A stretch of DNA of 64,000 bases from Gonapodya prolifera JEL478 (taxonomy: Eukaryota > Monoblepharomycota > Monoblepharidomycetes > Monoblepharidales > Gonapodyaceae). The stretch spans positions 561,012 to 625,011 of the forward strand of contig KQ965733.1 of NCBI GenBank assembly GCA_001574975.1, given 5' to 3'. This document shows, piece after piece, positions 11,373 through 27,400 of the stretch (positions are counted from its first letter, which is position 1; each line of letters starts with the position of its first letter). A model generated the notes under the pieces. That model searched no databases, had not been told where the DNA came from, and saw nothing but the letters and a program-made list of their open reading frames with translations. The position numbers were made by a program, and so were the translations under genes.

Positions 11373-12126
11373 CTAGAAGTCTTCCTGTTTACGTATCCTC
11401 CACTTCCCGTTGTCCGTGCCTTTGACGAGCCAGATGAATGCTATCGTCCTCACCGAAGCTTCACCGTTGAGGTACGCCCACAAGCCGAGCCCGATGAGCG
11501 CGGGAATGCCGGATCCGAGCCACCACAGAAAGAACAACAGCGGGATGAAAAAGGGCCAAAAAATGCAAAGGAGGAATATGAAGATGGTCCAAGCTGCGAT
11601 TGGAAGGAAGGCTAGTATGTTGTGCCGGTACTTGTGAACGAATTCCTGTTCGACGTCCACGACGAGGAGGCCGGCGTCTGGATTCCAAGCCGTCACGTTG
11701 ATGGAGGCTCTGTTTGACCTTTGGGGCAAAATGTGGGTGAATGGGTGGCAAGGGTTGGGCGTTGTTTGGTGAGAAAACGTTGGGGGGTGAGCGGGGCAAT
11801 GGCATGCAAGATGACCCCTGCGAGCAGACGGTGCTCACCAAAGCTGGCGCGTCCAGAACTCATAGACTTGCGCGACGTTCTCCCTCCCTTTGACTTTTCC
11901 TTTGGGTGGAGCGCGATTCACGTGAGTCATTTCAGAACGAGCTCGCAAATCGCAAGCGTTTACCCCAGGGGTGAATGAACTCGACGTCATCCGTGACGCT
12001 CTCTGCAATGGCGTACTTCTGGCGCGACAACTGCTCCTCTTGAGTCTTTGAAAGGGATGGAATAGGCGGTGGAACGTCGAGCAGTTTGGTTAGGAGTTTG
12101 GAGATGTCGTAGGGTGGGTCGTCCAT
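11373..12126 (-). CDS. Small multi-pass membrane protein, unknown function
   Basis: I do not recognise the family. The start ATG is at 12126-12124 (MDDPPYDISKLLTKL). The first exon ends at FIHPWG before a gtaaac donor; a short middle exon encodes NVAQVYEFWTRQLW; the last exon runs from about 11715 to the stop at 11373. The last exon holds two to three hydrophobic helices in series (ILAFLPIAAWTIFIFLL, FFIPLLFFLWWLG, PALIGLGLWAYL) and a basic C-terminus WRIRKQEDF. The total is about 190 residues. Nothing in the neighbourhood indicates a role. Confidence 0.6.
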
Positions 12127-14380
12127 CAATTCAAGCGAAAGTTATTCTGCCTTCGAAGATGCTTTCAAAGAACGCCGGGTCGGACTCCAAGTTCACAATG
12201 GTGGGACTGTGTTCGGTCTGACCGCAGCAGTCACAAGAAGCACGTGATTATTACGTAGGTATTTCATATTGCGTTCTGATCACTCTGGTCTATGTTTCGC
12301 TGTATCCGACTGATAGAAAATACCGTGCTACCCTCACTCCAACGAGTGGTTCCATACGGCTGAATTCTCACCTTTTCCGGTGCAACATTGGGCCTTGTTC
12401 TGGCAGAAATTCGGTCCCAAAATATGTTTGATCCTGCCTGGGCTTCCGGGTGGCAGGGCCTGTGGGGGCACGCACCAGAATGGGTTGCTGGAAAGCAACA
12501 ATCCCACTCTGTTTTCCATCCCATGAAGTCCTGAAAGCCAGCAATCGCCCACTGGTAGTGCAACTCGCTGTCGTCTCCGATTCCAGAGCCTCATCCCCAG
12601 TGCCGTGTGGTTTGCTGGGGGTGAGGCACTTCTGGAATAGGAGACCAATTAATCCCAAACATCTCGACCATGGAGGCAGCGGAAGCGGCATCTCCGTCTA
12701 CCGCATTGTCTCAGGATCAGATTGACATCCTTAGACGCCGAATCTCTCGAATGCATCGATCCGGGTGCCTTTCGATGTCGCCACCAACCTGTGCAAATTT
12801 TATTGGCAGTGCCGTAAAGCAAGAAACTGCTCTTGCTGTTTGGAGAAAATCTGCACAACGTTTTGATTGTTGACGAGCTGGGGAGTTGAATCAAGTTCAA
12901 CTCCTTTACACCCAACAAGGTCCACCCAGGAGGAAGAAACAATTCGATTTTCGTATGGTTTTCGAATCTCCAGAATTGTTCCTCCCTCCGGGATAAGCCT
13001 TCTCACTCGACTTTTCTTACTCCTTGTGGCCCATGAGAGCCAGGGCTGGTTTGCGTCAACAAGTATCGTGGGACTGAGTGTGCTACTTGTTTTTCAAGAA
13101 CCATATGCATATTTACCATTACGTTATCAGACATTTGACGTGTCTTCGGGACAAATCCGAGCCTCCTCCTCCACGAATGGAATTGTCGACCATATCAGTC
13201 TTTGAGTTTGGAATCACCGGACGATTTCTTATGCTGACGCGCATCCACACCGGGATGGAATTGCCAATTTCAAACGACGAACTGTTTTGGTCATTGAACA
13301 TGGAAAGTTCCTGTCCAAACACGGATGCTACAAGAACGCTCTTCATCTCATCGGAATTCCTGATAATGCATGGTATCTGGAGGCTCATGATTCTGAGCAT
13401 CATGCCACATCAGTTGCAAGACATTTCGGGCTTTCATACCCAGCGTCTTGGGGAAGTAAATTTGGCATATTTGATCCAGTATATATTCCATTTTCCAGAA
13501 TTGCATATGGCTTTTTTTGCTATTCCGATTGATGCTATGCTCCAACGCAGAATACCTACGACACTCTATTGGTTGAGCTCACGGTGATCTTTGGCGTGTT
13601 GGCGTGCATTGTGGCTCTACTTGTGACTCAACCGCGAGCAACATTGGCATATTTAATACAGTATAATTCCGTATGCGCGATTACATATTCCTTGTTTGCT
13701 GCGCGATTGATTTCAGACTGTGAGGAGGGACAAAGTTCCAATCCACGACACGTATTTGGAGGGAGCTCAAAGTATTATTTGGCGTGTTGGCGTGTTTGTT
13801 GCTCTACGTGTGACTCAATCAAACAATTATCCTCTCAACTTTGGATAACACTCGCGGGGGTTCTGTCGATAGCTTCAATTAGTGTCCAACAGGATTAGGT
13901 CGCATCTCGTTTGGGAGGAGCACCACCAGGTGAGACGTGGATTGGTGGATGAAGTTCGTCGAGGAGAAGTTTTGCGTGAAAAGGAAGTATTAAATACGGT
14001 ATTTGTATTCTATTTGAATTGCTTAGTGAGATTGTGCGATGGGGCATCGCACACGAGATGGAGAGAACCTATGTGACGTCGCGAAATAAAAAAACTGCCG
14101 CGACTCCAACCGTGGTGTGGAAAATGGTAAAACGAAGTGACCGACGTGCGATCTTCTGTGGCGAACGAAGAGCTCACAGCGCAGTTACAGCACTTCAAAT
14201 AATTTTATGTGAGCGATGAACTATACTTCTTTCTTTTCAAACCTCCAACATCACATGTTGGTGCAAGCGGACTTGGCAGGGTGCCAGGGTCGTAGTGCAG
14301 GAGGTGTCACCCCCGGACAAACCCCGCATTTCTCGACAACAGCATTCCATCGTCACTCTGCTTGCCTCCGCACGCCACCA
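12127..14380. other. 2.2-kb gene-poor stretch with degenerate repeats
   Basis: Base composition is clearly more AT-rich than in the flanking genes. Open frames exist on both strands but none is consistent across splice sites and no domain is recognisable. It contains the diverged direct repeats listed separately, which suggests decayed mobile or duplicated DNA rather than a functional gene. Confidence 0.5.
13593..13820 (+). repeat. Diverged direct repeat, 188-nt offset
   Basis: The block ggcgtgttggcgtg followed by a tg-rich stretch, gctctac and gtgactcaa occurs at 13593-13631 and again at 13781-13818. A second pair, tggcatattt followed by a cagtata element, lies at about 13465 and 13646. The copies are imperfect, as expected of old duplications. 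Confidence 0.6.
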
Positions 14381-17170
14381 ATGACCACCGCTGAAGCCAT
14401 CAACGCCTACGTCGAGTCCATTGGGCCCGTCCACTTCCCGCAGCTCTACAATCCCATCGACCCCATTTCATCCACGCCAAACACCCGCACCCACGTCTAC
14501 TTCGACCACGCGGGCGCAACGCTGTACCCCGCCCCGCTCGTGGAATCTGCTCTCGAAGGAACGCTGTTGGGATCCTTGCCATCGCCAACTCCAGGCACCC
14601 CTGAGACGTTAGACACAGCACCGGCGGGACCACGCGGGTTCCTGTACGGAAACCCACACTCGGATGGGTCGCCTTCGGCAGACTTGACTGCAAAGCGCAT
14701 CGAGTCCGTGAGACAGCAGGTGCTGGGGTGAGTCACCCACACCGTGCACGTTTGTGCCCACACAGTTCCTAACCACTTGTGTGGTAGCTACTTCGGCACG
14801 GACTCGAGCCACTACACATGCATATTCACCGCCAACGCCACAGCGGCGCTCAAGCTAGTAGGCGAGTCGGTACACTGGGCGCGCGCGGATGAAGTCGAGC
14901 GTGCATTGCGGGACTTCAATGCGGGCAACAGCGCGGCTTGTCGAGCTCGCCCGATGGGGTTGTGCTACTACCACATGAACAATTGCCACAACTCTGCGGT
15001 GGGAGTCAGAGAGGTCGTCTTGGAGGCCGCGGGGGTTGATAACTGGTTTGGCGGGGAGGATGTCGAGGGCGCTGGAAACGACCTTGGTGGCGCCAGAACA
15101 CGAGCGGGCACTGAAAGAGAGATCAATACCTCGCCTGGGTGCATGCATAGCCTCGGCAAGAGTATTCTTGAAGGTGGGTCGTCGTCTCTGATTGTCCTAC
15201 CCACCCCACGTCACTTTCATTCCAAACAGCGTTTGCAGGCTTCGGGCTCAAGCCATGCCGCAGCAATTCCGCCTCGATACCGCTTAATCGTGCGGCCATC
15301 AACGTGCCGCGCGGACGAGACCGCGTCGGCGTTCTCACACTGCACAACCTCGTTGCTCTGGCTCCGCCTAGAAGGTAAATACTAAGCTGTCGGGATTGGG
15401 GCGGCGTGCACCACATAACAGCCTTCGTTTTCACACACACATGTCACCTACACAGCTCCCCCACCTCCACACCGGGCCCGCACACAATCCACTCGCCCCT
15501 CTTCAACATCCTCGCCATACCCCTCCAATCGAACCTCTCGGGCCGTCGGTTCCCCCTCGCACTTCTTGACCGGCTTCTCTCCAATATCACATTCCGCCCT
15601 CCCGGAACCGCGCACATGCCCTTCCACGTACCGACGCTGATCGTGCTCGACGCCGCGTCGTACCTATCAACGACCCCCCTGGATCTGACACGCCACCCCG
15701 CCCACGCGGTCGCGGCGTCCTTCTACAAGATCTTTGGGTTCCCAACGGGCGTCGGCGTGCTCGTGGTGCGGAACGATGTCGTGCCGCTGTTGTGGGGCAG
15801 GACGTATTTCGGCGGCGGGACGGGTGAGCTTTGTAGTGCGGGCGGGTGACGTGGGGAGCTACAGGCTAATGTGTGAATTGCTGTTTTGGTGCGTAGTACA
15901 GGGCGTGGTCTGTGGGACCCCCGTGGTTAGCGATCCGGATGGCGAGCGCGAAATTAAGCCGTGGGTAAGTTTGCAGAGGGTCATCGGCAGCCGCGATTTG
16001 ATAAATTGACTCACGTCGCCACTCACCCCCACCCTACCAACCCCCCTCCCTCTCTCTCGCGACCGCCTAAGCCCTGGACGAAACGCAAAGGCGACGTCCT
16101 CATGAAATCCTGGTCCGACTACGCCTTTGCCTACCCCCACCTTGACGACGCTGGGCTGTCGTGGCTCGGGAACCCGCCCGCGGGGATCATCGGGCTGCAC
16201 GCGCGGTTCGAGGACGGGACGCTTAACTTCCTGGACGTGATGATGCTGGAGCGCGGGTTTGCGTACATGCGCGGCGTGTGGGGGAGGGAGTTTGATGGCG
16301 GTGGAGGAGCCGGCCAGGCAGGGCGGCAGGGTGATGATGTGCTCGGAAGGGCGTTTAAAAATGTGAGAGAGCATACGAGGTGGCTTGGTGCGTATGATCG
16401 GTGTTGTGTGAGTGGACCCACTTGTGGCGTGTGCTCTGTGCTTATTGCGCCTCCATCCCCTCACTCTCCCTCCCACACACACCCGACGTCTGCTAGTACG
16501 ATCATGCTGGCACCGCATGGCGACCCTCCGTCACCACGACGGCAGTCCCGTTGTGATGCTCGTGTCCCCTCTGTGTCCTACCGCTGCCGAGGATGAGTCG
16601 CGCAGTCCCGAGAGGGGTTCGCAAGGGGCCATTATTACGTTTTGCGTGTTAAGGCCTGCGTGTGAGCGTGTGCGGGGAAGAGGAGAGAAGGAGCAAGACC
16701 AGGAGGTTGTCGGGTATAACGAGGTGCTACGCAAGGCGGGCAGGGCCAACGTACACTTGCGAGTTGGGTGCTTTTGCAACCCGGGAGAGTGCGAGAGTGT
16801 GCTGGGTACGCACGCGCAGTTCGTGAGGAGGTTTATTGGGGTGAGTTGGTCCTGGAGCGGTGGAGTGGTGTAGGGATTCTCCCACTTTTGTGTGCCGTCT
16901 CTACGTCCTTTCCGAATTTCTCGTGCCTCGAAACAACCGCGGTCACCCACACCATCGACCATCTGCAATCGTTAGACGATGGACAACACGTCCGGCGGTC
17001 CCGTCGATACGATGGACGGGTGGCCTACTGGGCTCGTTCGAATCTCGCTGGGGATGAGCAACACGATGGCGGACGTTGACCGGTGGATTGAGTTTCTGGA
17101 GGGTGTGTTCTGCGTGCGGCGCGATGAGGGTTTGAGGAGGGGTTTCGAAGGGGTTTCGTGGGAGGAGTAA
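14381..17170 (+). CDS. Molybdenum cofactor sulfurase, aminotransferase-like domain only
   Basis: PLP-dependent enzyme that transfers sulfur from cysteine to the molybdenum cofactor of xanthine dehydrogenase/aldehyde oxidase-type enzymes. The start ATG at 14381 leads into YFDHAGATLYP, the NifS-like N-terminus. Later exons show NCHNSAVGVRE, QSNLSGRRFP, VLDAASYLSTTPLDL and FYKIFGFPTGVG, whose lysine is the PLP Schiff-base site. Then FEDGTLNFLDVMML, GCFCNPGEC with the active-site cysteine region, and PTGLVRISLGMSNTMADVD near the stop at 17168-17170. About eight to ten exons. The C-terminal MOSC domain of the full-length MOCOS/HxB type is absent; the frame closes after the aminotransferase domain and muskelin starts 200 nt on. 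Exon borders in the 15.1-15.5 kb part are approximate. Confidence 0.85.
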
Positions 17171-17316
17171 GAGTTGTGAGATGGTTGGGTGGTGGGGTGA
17201 GCGAAATCAAGTGAAGGTTTGCACTCATTGAAAAAGCGCTGTTGTATTTGCATTCTTTGCGACGTTATGTAATTTTCAAAAAAACGATAAGGACTTCAAT
17301 TCCCAATCACTGATGA

Positions 17317-21451
<4,135 letters not shown>

Positions 21452-21775
21452 TCGCAATGCGGTTTTGGGGTGGAGGGCCTGCAGCAGACACACACACGCA
21501 TAGAGTTCCAACTTGCTTACGTACAGTGAAGCCAGTATTGAGTTCTTCGCACACCTTAGTTAATACCCCACAGCGCGTGTTGCCCAGTAAATAGATGCAC
21601 TAGCATTGTGACTTAGCACGAGAAACAAACTTTTCTGAGATAAGAGAGGGTGGAGGGAAAACGAGGGAGGGGGGACTAAGAGACGCTGATAAATTGCGAA
21701 GTAACCGCCATTTCTTTGCAATTCGCGGAGTTCGCTCATTCCTTCATTATTCTGAACATTGCACCTCCCGATTTT

Positions 21776-23335
21776 ATGACTCACGCACCGCCCTCTGTCC
21801 AATCTCCCGCAGCATCTCTTCCCGTACGATTCACCGAGCTGATTGATGGTCTCACGAGCGCGCTGGACGCAGCCTTATCACTCATTGACGAGTTGCAATC
21901 ATCAGGAAGTGTAGGGGACGAAACCCGGTCTGTCGTTGAGCGGGAGTGGAATCAAGTGCCCGAAAGGATCGCGGGGACTGGGAGGTGGGTCGAAGACGGT
22001 GGGTGGGGACAAGAAATGGGGTGAGATGTGGAGCGACGTTGTGAACGTCAACATTGCGATGTAAAAAGGCGGAGGAATATGAATTGCAGAAACGTGATGC
22101 AAAGTCAAAGCGATCGATGACGGACGGCGAGAAATCACGGTGGTTTAATGCTAACGTGCGACATTGCGACCAGCGATTGAACACCACCCGCAAACCTTGC
22201 GCCTTCTCCACCTGCAACGACAAATTGAGGCTCATAATGTGGCTGCTGTGGGACTTTTGCGGACTCTCCAGAATGCGGAGCGGTCCCTTGACTCTGTTGT
22301 GAGATCGCAGTCGGACCGGGTCGAAGCGGCACGGAGGGGAAGAGAAGGTACGTCGTGCAAGAGCAAAACTCGGGATAAAAGCTCTAAATTGTGGCTTGGG
22401 CATTGTAATGTTGAGTGCGGAGTTGTCATTCCCCCCTGAGCAAGCCCGTGGAACCTCCAGGAAACAGGAAGTTCAGACACCAAACTCAAATAATTCTTCA
22501 AATGCCCTTTTGGAGTCGCTTTGAATGATTTGAAAGCGTTTGCAGCTGATGAGTCGTTCTCATCGTTCTCAACCCTCTAATTCATTACTGCCGCCAGCCC
22601 CTCTTGACCACCGAATACTCCTTTCCCTCGCTCACCGTGTCGCTCTCTATTCGGGATCTACACGGAGATGGGATTCTTCGCGGCCATACGCCAGGGGTCC
22701 GTGGCCAGGTGGGTGTCAAATGACTGGGTCTCCATTGCAGGAAGTGCCGAACGTCGACGGATACCGCGCAGGACCCATCTTTGGTAAAAATATGGATCAA
22801 TGGAGGAAAAATGACCGGGAAAAGAATATCATCGTGGACCTCAGAGTGCTTCGCTCGAACCATCGAGGGATAGAGGGACACGTTTCAGTGATCTTGTTTT
22901 GCCTCTTTTCTTGGTGTGAAACTCCAACTCGTCCGTGATTCAATGTAGACGAACACCAATCCCTTCCAAGCTCGCTGATGATGGCCTTCCTTGACCCGAG
23001 ATTCGATGAGTCTCAAGGTGGGTACACTGGTAATGCAAGAAATCCTACTACAAACATGATGTCAGCCCCCCCCCCTCCCAAACCATCCGCAAATGTCCCC
23101 TTACCGCAATGGCAAAGCTGCCGCTTACCTTGCTCAACGACACGGCGCCCCTCCCCCACCACCTCCCGAGGGCGCCACACAATCCACACCGCCGCCACCA
23201 GAAAATGGACTACCGACGGAACCTGGTCCAGCACCGTTGGGAAGTACATCCCTCCCTTCGATGCTTGGTGCCTTGCCGGCTGCGTTGCTGGGACATGATA
23301 ATGATGATGATGATGAAATGGATATTGAAATATAG
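21776..23335 (+). CDS. Probable Mediator subunit MED4
   Basis: Probably a middle-module subunit of the RNA polymerase II Mediator complex. Exon 1 is 21776-21998, exon 2 starts at 22174 (phase 1 on both sides). Together they encode an N-terminal helical region ending in a coiled coil (LLHLQRQIEAHNVAAVGLL, then LQNAERSLDSVV), which matches the MED4 layout. A following exon carries LLSLAHRVALYSGSTR, comparable with the MED4 YAHR-type segment, then Pro-rich short exons and a final Pro-rich stretch ending in an acidic tail DNDDDDEMDIEI before the stop at 23333-23335. Borders of the small exons between 22.7 and 23.1 kb are approximate. Alternative: another coiled-coil Mediator or unrelated protein of similar layout. 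Confidence 0.5.
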
Positions 23336-23556
23336 TAGAGACCAATGGTCGGAAAGCAAAGTTCTGATTGTGTAAATAGCAATGACTTTCGGGGAAGGTT
23401 GATAGGGGATTCGTTTGGGAATTTCATCTCATATTTTGGGAGGTTATATGGGTCGCGAATTTCAGTTTTAGTGACTTGTGCGATGACGCCAGCATTTGGC
23501 TCCCAGAATTTCCCACCCTCCCATCACATCTTCGGACACCTGCCCCTGCTGCGAAA

Positions 23557-24321
23557 ATGGAGCCAGGCCAGGCTATTTTGGGGATAAATGGGGAGTGGAT
23601 TGAACCTATGGTGGAGGCGGAGGCGATGGACGATGGTCTCGCGGAGAGCATTGATGACAGCGACAACGAAGACGCTTCGAGTTGGGGTTTAAATGGTTTC
23701 TCCACAGCAACCACGGATGATAGAGGGCTGGAACGCAGTGGAGGAAGCGGAGACCCTTCGCTTTCGCCGATTCTCACCGGAGTCTCAACCCCCGAGCTGC
23801 TTGCCCCGAAGCAAGCACACGCTCGCCTCCGCCCCGCGATATTACGCAGAAATACTGCGTCACATCCGTATCAACTACCAACAAGACCTGCGAATCCTAG
23901 GACGCGCACAGTTCCAGGCCCGGGAGGGAATGCGGTCACCTCCGGAAAACAGGGTTCGAACGGTGGGGGTATTCAAAGCGCGCAACCTGCGGCAGGACAA
24001 AGACAGCTTGAGATTCCTGATGATTCCGACGAGAGCGATGACGACATCACGCACCTTTTTGAGACACAAGCATCTACGCGGGACTACAGTGCCCTTGCGG
24101 ACTACAAGGAAATCAAAAAGAGATACAAGGTCAAAAAGGTGGGGATAATCATAATCAATAATCAGTGATGAGTAATTCCCACACATTTCCCATGCACACA
24201 GTCAGACCTTCCCGCTTTCATCACACGGCGCACAGCAGAGCTGGAGGCGGCCATTGCGGCGCAACAGGAGGAGAATAGTAGGAAAAGAGCGCTACTGGAG
24301 GAAGCAGAGAGAATGTTGTGA
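23557..24321 (+). CDS. Acidic/coiled-coil protein, unknown
   Basis: Not recognised. Exon 1 begins at the ATG at 23557 (MEPGQAILGINGEW) or slightly upstream in the same frame, and ends at YKVKK before a gtgggg donor; exon 2 begins after cacacag and encodes DLPAFITRRTAELEAA continuing as a Glu/Ala/Arg-rich helix to the TGA at 24319-24321. Two acidic clusters (DDSDNEDA and DDSDESDDD) flank a basic, Pro-rich linker. The arrangement suggests a nuclear or chromatin-linked adaptor, which is a guess. The gene converges on the cyclin gene with only about 100 nt between the stops. Confidence 0.5.
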
Positions 24322-24423
24322 ATATGCTGGCGGTGAACAGTACAAACGATCGATCAAGAAACGGAGAGCATATACATATCTTACAGATGCACCATGCCAT
24401 ATCCTACAAATAATGAATGAAAT

Positions 24424-27400
24424 CTACAGAACCCCTGCAACGGATCTACCCACGGGGCCTGCTCCACGGACATCGTCTCCGGGAACTACCAACGCCTCGC
24501 TTTGGGCCTTTCTAAATGGCCATAGTCCTATCATACCATCCCTCACGTCAGGCTCCCTCCTATCTGGTTGACCAGGGCGCACCGGAGTTCGTCGTCGACG
24601 AACCAAAAAGTGAAGATAATCCCGCCGCGGAAGCAGCGGCGCTACATATTGAACTGGGCCCACGGTTTCTGTCGTCGGCCTGGAGGCCGATTTTCCTCTC
24701 GGGGATGTTGGAAATGCTCTCCGTGTTCGACGAAGCCAGCCCCAAGGCCCTCCCCCCGTCTCATCGTCCCTAACAGCAAGTCGTGCAGCATCAAGAACTG
24801 TTAGCGGACGGAAGCTTGACTCCAGAATATCTCGCGCCCGAGGTGACGGTGGCGGACCCTCTGTACCACGTGATGAGCTGAAAGCCCCGGGTGCGGCGAC
24901 AGCAGCGGTTGAGGAAGATGACGAGGCTGATGATACGGACATGGAGCGAAGAGCGAAACTGCCAGCTGGCTCGCCGTAGTAGGTGGTTGAAGGTCGTGGG
25001 GTGGGTTCCGGCGCCGAGTGTCGAGACGGTCGGTCGTCACCAAAACCGAGGCCAAGTGTGACGGGGCCATCATTTTGTCCGATCCTCGAGTATCCTGGTG
25101 GGCCAGACCACGGGTTATAGAGATCGGGAAGAGGGGGCAATGCTGGGAGAGTGGCAGGGAGGAGTTCTCGCCAAACCGACATATGATCTGAGATGGGTAA
25201 CGGAGGTGTTACGTTCGGCTGTTTTGTGCTGTACTTCGAGGAGGCACCAAACTTCTCCGATGGTGCAAAGTCTACGATGGTCGAGTTCCAGCCGCCACTG
25301 GATGATATGTTGGGACGACTTGGAAGCGGCGGTAAATTGTTTTCCGAATCACTGTTCCACTCCTTCTGTTCTTTCCGTGTGTCATTTTTGCCTAGTTCAA
25401 TGGCTTTCTTCATCCGCGACTTTCCACTTCGACTTCGACGGCGAGTTCGCGCCTTTTGTCGTAACCCATGTGATCTGATGACGAAGTAAGAGCGAGCATA
25501 TTCGGAGGGAGTCACGTTCACATCAAAATCCAGCGAGGCGAGGAAAAATCGCTCCAGAGCATTGCTGATGGTACGTTCGAGTTGATGAACAATCCCAATC
25601 TTGAGAGAGTGCCAGGCAAGGAACTCACATATCTTCGACATCACACTCCACTGCGCCCACCGCATCGTTAACTCCAGATGCGTTACCAGACACCGCGTTT
25701 CCGCCACCACCGCCCCCCACAAAGTCCACGTTCCACACCGCACAGTCATCCCATACCTTTGCCGCACAAACGACGGCAGCAAGCAGTGCTCGGCGCCAAG
25801 TATCACCGCTGAGACTTGCGGACTTCGAAGTTGGGGGAGAATGACCCGACTTGCAGCCTGGTGGAGGCAGCCCGGTAGATGCAGATGAATCGTTTGCAGC
25901 CGGGAACCGACCCAAGAAGCGTTCCAGATAGATCAGTGAGACAACCGCTACCTCCGAGGGGAGATCAGTGGCTTGGAAAAGAAGGGTGAGATACGAGGTG
26001 ACTTGTTGGAGCGTTGGAGGACGATCGCGAGGTGTGAGCTGATAGTTTAGGCTACAAGTCTGTTTGTGACCACGTCAAATAGTGTCGCAGTCAGTCACTG
26101 GGGTGACGGTGGGTCTCTTCAACACTTAATCTGACTCACTGTGTATAGTGGTCGAGCTCTTTCGCTGAGCATACCATCCTTGTTCAACCCTTGCTCACTT
26201 CCCACAACACCAGGTACAACTCCAGACCACCATGCTGTTCCACCGCGACCTCTCAGACTGGCGAGGTGCAAGGCTTCGGATCGAACGTCGGAGAGAATGA
26301 GGGGTTGCACATGGCAGGCGAGGCTGTCGCCGATACCAGTGAAACAAAACATTGAAGACAACATTGGGTGAATGCACAGAGAAACAGACAACTTACCCCG
26401 TGACAGCTTCCTGTCTGCTCTGGACCGCCAAGGTTCCCATATCTGTGCCAAACTCCTTCACGCCCCCCGGCCCATTCCAGCCTGGACCTCCACCCCAAGA
26501 AGGCTGCATGCCGCCCGGTCCATACTTGGCAGATGCGGCGTCCTCCACACTGGTAAGCAACGTTCCAGTACTGGAAAACTTCCCAACTCCGTACGCCATG
26601 CGTGCGGCCGACGTGGCGGACGCGGAGGTTTCGTTCGCGGCAGAGGTGGAGCGGGAATCAACCAGCGATGCGTCCTCCATCGCGGAGGATTTCCGCGGCG
26701 CTTCGAAGGACGCCCGCGATGGGGGAGCGTACCCTGCGAGAGATCCTGAGCTCGACCGCGAATACGTGTCTCTGAGAATCCACCGCCCAAAGAGATCAGC
26801 TGCCAGGCTTGGAACCGCTGGCGAGGACGATTGGGGGTCACCGCTCAGGGATGCTGGGGCAGGAGGTAACCCCGGGGTGGCCGTTGGCGGCGCGGCGGAC
26901 GCCGTGGACTTGTTTCCCCCTGTCGTTGACGCTGTCCGTCCCAACCCAGTACCCGCACCTCGTGACGCTGCGCGTGGGCGCTCGGAAGGTCTTGGAGCTG
27001 GCGGAGGGGCTCCAGTCGAGATGGCTACCCCGGCAGATGCAGTGATGGGCGACATGAACAGCGAGTCGCCAGAGTCTTCGTGGAAAACCATATGACCGGT
27101 CGGAAACGGGGTGAGGGGGTGGTGCGCCGAACCGTGACCGTGGGCGGCGTCTGGCGGCCGAGCAGCGAGTCTGCCGGCCATGCTTGGGAAGGGTTGGCTC
27201 TGCATCTGCGACTGCGACCGCGGCGCGGAGTGTAGGGTTGACGCAACGGGCACGGGAAAGATGTCAGAGGATTGCTGGGATACGCCGGCCTCAAGATCCG
27301 AGAGGACTTCGGCGGACGACTTGTTCTTCTCCGCCGCGGGAACGTCGCCGGGTAAGGAAACGGAAACGTCGCTGGAAATGTCGGCAGGGAGAGAGAGGGG

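Noticed and set aside
26352-27095. Plus-strand open frame inside the cyclin N-terminal exon
   Set aside because: Antisense to an open disordered exon that is in frame with a confirmed cyclin box downstream.
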